Source: Clostridiales bacterium (lineage in GTDB: Bacteria; Bacillota; Clostridia; TANB77; CAG-508). From it: DNA of 6,522 nucleotides. The notes below the pieces were generated by a model, which made no database searches, was not told the origin of the DNA, and saw only the letters and a program-made list of their open reading frames with translations. Below, piece by piece: positions 5,890 to 6,522 of this stretch; the stretch's first letter is position 1, and every line of letters begins with the position of its first letter. The translations under genes and the position numbers were made by a program. The stretch is from the NCBI GenBank assembly GCA_003518755.1, contig DOYA01000042.1, positions 1 through 6,522 of the forward strand, read 5' to 3'.

Positions 5890-5912
5890 CGGTTTGCCAA
5901 CCGCATTTTTTT
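5890..5912 (+). terminator. Plus-strand terminator at the IS right end
   Basis: CGGTT (5890-5894), loop TGCC, AACCG (5899-5903), then CA and seven T (5906-5912) on the plus strand. It would stop transcripts entering from the low-coordinate flank before they run antisense through the transposase gene. IS200 elements are known to shield themselves from outside transcription in this way. The 5-bp stem is short, so efficiency may be modest. Confidence 0.5.
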
Positions 5913-5918
5913 CTCAGG

Positions 5919-6425
5919 CTACCACTTAAGTGGTCCTATCCCCTTTTTTATTTTCCTTTCTTTCTCTTTTTTCTCTTTCTCAAAAGGATCGATATATTCT
6001 TTTATACTTATTTGGTCTTCTGCTATATCTTCTTGTAATTGGTTTCTTATATATTCTTCTATTGCTTTTTTATTTTTGCCTACTGTATCCACATAATAGC
6101 CTCTACACCAAAAGTGCCTATTTCCATATTTATACTTGTAATTTGCATGTCTATCAAATATCATCAAACTACTTTTTCCTTTTAAATATCCCATTATACT
6201 TGCTACACTATATTTTGGTGGAATGCTTACTAACATATGTATATGGTCTGGACATAATTCTGCTTCTATTATTTCTACTCCTTTTTGCTCGCATAGTCTT
6301 CTTATTATTACTCCTATATCTTTTCTTATTTTCCCATATATCTCCATTCGACGATATTTAGGTGCAAATACTATATGATATTTGCAATTCCACGTACTGT
6401 GTGCTAAACTATTATTGTCTTTCAT
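5919..6425 (-). CDS. tnpA: IS200-type Y1 (HUH) transposase
   Basis: A 168-residue single-domain transposase that cuts and rejoins one DNA strand at hairpin-marked ends through a 5'-phosphotyrosine link. The metal-binding HUH motif is 'HIH' (61-63) in 'CPDHIHMLVSIPP'. The catalytic tyrosine is Tyr125 in 'AIEEYIRNQ', with Gln129 four residues on. 'WNCKYHIVFAPKYRR' (12-26), 'MGYLKGKSS' (78-86) and 'FWCRGYYVDTVG' (105-116) are family landmarks. The lysine/glutamate-rich tail (147-163) makes it slightly longer than the usual 140-155 residues. Start at 6425: AGGAGG (6439-6434) lies eight bases upstream; a GTG at 6470 would put that site inside the gene. The last codons contain a perfect palindrome ACCACTTAAGTGGT (5921-5934). 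All key residues are present, so it should be functional. Confidence 0.95.
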   Translation of the reverse strand: MKDNNSLAHSTWNCKYHIVFAPKYRRMEIYGKIRKDIGVIIRRLCEQKGVEIIEAELCPDHIHMLVSIPPKYSVASIMGYLKGKSSLMIFDRHANYKYKYGNRHFWCRGYYVDTVGKNKKAIEEYIRNQLQEDIAEDQISIKEYIDPFEKEKKEKERKIKKGIGPLKW

Positions 6426-6428
6426 GAC

Positions 6429-6497
6429 AAATTCCTCCTTTTTGATTTTTATTTGCGGTTGGCGAACCACACTTATTATATCAAAAAGGAGGAATTT
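6429..6497 (-). promoter_or_regulatory. tnpA ribosome-binding-site sequestering hairpin
   Basis: A perfect 18-bp inverted repeat has arms at 6480-6497 and 6429-6446 and a 33-base loop. On the minus-strand RNA the downstream arm contains the tnpA Shine-Dalgarno AGGAGG, and the upstream arm contains its exact complement CCTCCT. Folding would hide the ribosome-binding site completely. Translation control by such a stem is established for IS200. A smaller stem (GTGGTT with AACCGC, one G-T pair, 6470-6455) lies within the loop. Confidence 0.8.
6454..6468 (+). repeat. Inverted copy of the right-end TGCGGTTGGC motif
   Basis: TGCGGTTGGCGAACC here matches the complement of 5891-5905 at 14 of 15 positions. 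The two copies therefore flank tnpA as an inverted repeat and could pair with each other across the gene, in single-stranded DNA or between the leader and tail of the transposase RNA. Each also folds on itself as a small GGTT/AACC hairpin. Confidence 0.6.
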
Positions 6498-6502
6498 TTC
6501 TA
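6475..6502 (-). promoter_or_regulatory. Likely tnpA promoter, placed inside the sequestering repeat
   Basis: TATAAT (6480-6475) is a perfect -10 box; TAGAAA (6502-6497), sixteen bases upstream, is a four-of-six -35 box. The spacer is the upstream arm of the 18-bp inverted repeat. A transcript starting near 6468 would lack that arm, so its ribosome-binding site would be free. The weak -35 suggests low activity. Confidence 0.45.
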
Positions 6503-6507
6503 CTCAT

Positions 6508-6518
6508 AGCTAGAAGCT
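6508..6518 (-). repeat. Left-end hairpin of the IS200-type element
   Basis: On the minus strand AGCT-TCT-AGCT, followed by ATGAG. The right-end hairpin at 5854-5840, also on the minus strand, reads AGCCT-TCT-AGGCT followed by AAGAG: same loop, same closing T-A pair, similar downstream bases. This is the same-strand pair of subterminal hairpins expected for a Y1 transposon. The stem here is only four pairs. Confidence 0.5.
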
Positions 6519-6522
6519 TTTA

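Larger units (their letters stand above)
5806..6522 (-). mobile_element. IS200-type insertion sequence (Y1 transposase only), left tip outside or at the edge
   Basis: A single-gene element of the IS200 branch of the IS200/IS605 family: a Y1 tyrosine (HUH) transposase flanked by hairpins, with no long terminal inverted repeats and no tnpB. The right end (low coordinates) has a 10-bp stem at 5811-5833 and several smaller hairpins up to the gene. The left end has a ribosome-site-hiding hairpin at 6429-6497 and a small hairpin at 6508-6518 that matches one at the right end in sequence and strand. The exact tips are not determined: the right cleavage site should lie close outside 5811, and the left one near or past 6522. 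The gene and the end structures look intact, so the element may be active. Confidence 0.8.

Noticed and set aside
5921..5934. Perfect palindrome ACCACTTAAGTGGT at the end of tnpA as an end-recognition site
   Set aside because: It is inside the coding sequence, has no counterpart at the other end and no loop for a hairpin; it may be incidental to the Pro-Leu-Lys-Trp codons.
5930..6361. A 143-codon plus-strand frame rich in leucine and tyrosine across the transposase
   Set aside because: It is the antisense shadow of tnpA; its hydrophobic look comes from complementing lysine/glutamate codons, and it lacks a convincing ribosome site.
5919..6470. A longer transposase frame starting with GTG at 6470
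   Set aside because: The AGGAGG eight bases before the ATG at 6425 and the family N-terminus favour the shorter form; the extra residues read through the regulatory stem.

Overview
The window is AT-rich DNA with strong Shine-Dalgarno sites and near-consensus sigma-A promoters. It looks like a low-GC Firmicute, most likely a member of the Clostridia; the species cannot be named from this sequence. The backbone is a conserved housekeeping operon on the minus strand, rplI - dnaB - tilS (ribosomal protein L9, replicative helicase, tRNA-Ile lysidine synthetase), with accessory genes on both sides.

Layout from left to right: (1) a YgjV-family membrane protein on the minus strand that runs off the left edge and lacks its C-terminal end; (2) a 292-base divergent intergenic region with one good promoter for each flanking gene; (3) an intact Rpn/PD-(D/E)XK_2 nuclease on the plus strand; (4) a 23-bp perfect inverted repeat that can terminate transcription from both sides and overlaps the tilS stop codon; (5) tilS, dnaB and rplI on the minus strand, with three tandem copies of a roughly 50-bp GC-hairpin repeat between rplI and dnaB; (6) a rplI leader with a good promoter and a palindromic element just upstream of the ribosome-binding site; (7) an unrecognised 234-residue gene on the minus strand with its own promoter and terminator; (8) an IS200-type insertion sequence carrying only a Y1 (HUH) transposase, with a cluster of hairpins at its right end. 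Its left tip lies at or beyond the right edge of the window.

The housekeeping genes act in translation, replication and tRNA decoding and appear to share a transcript starting near 4877 and ending at the hairpin near 1805. The accessory genes are each transcribed separately. No clearly new multi-gene system is visible. The items most worth a second look are the regulatory architecture of the IS200 left end, where the promoter is placed so that only read-through transcripts would hide the transposase ribosome-binding site; the palindromic element in the rplI leader and its apparent relative next to the IS; the tandem repeats in front of dnaB; the short TilS; and the unknown 234-residue protein.
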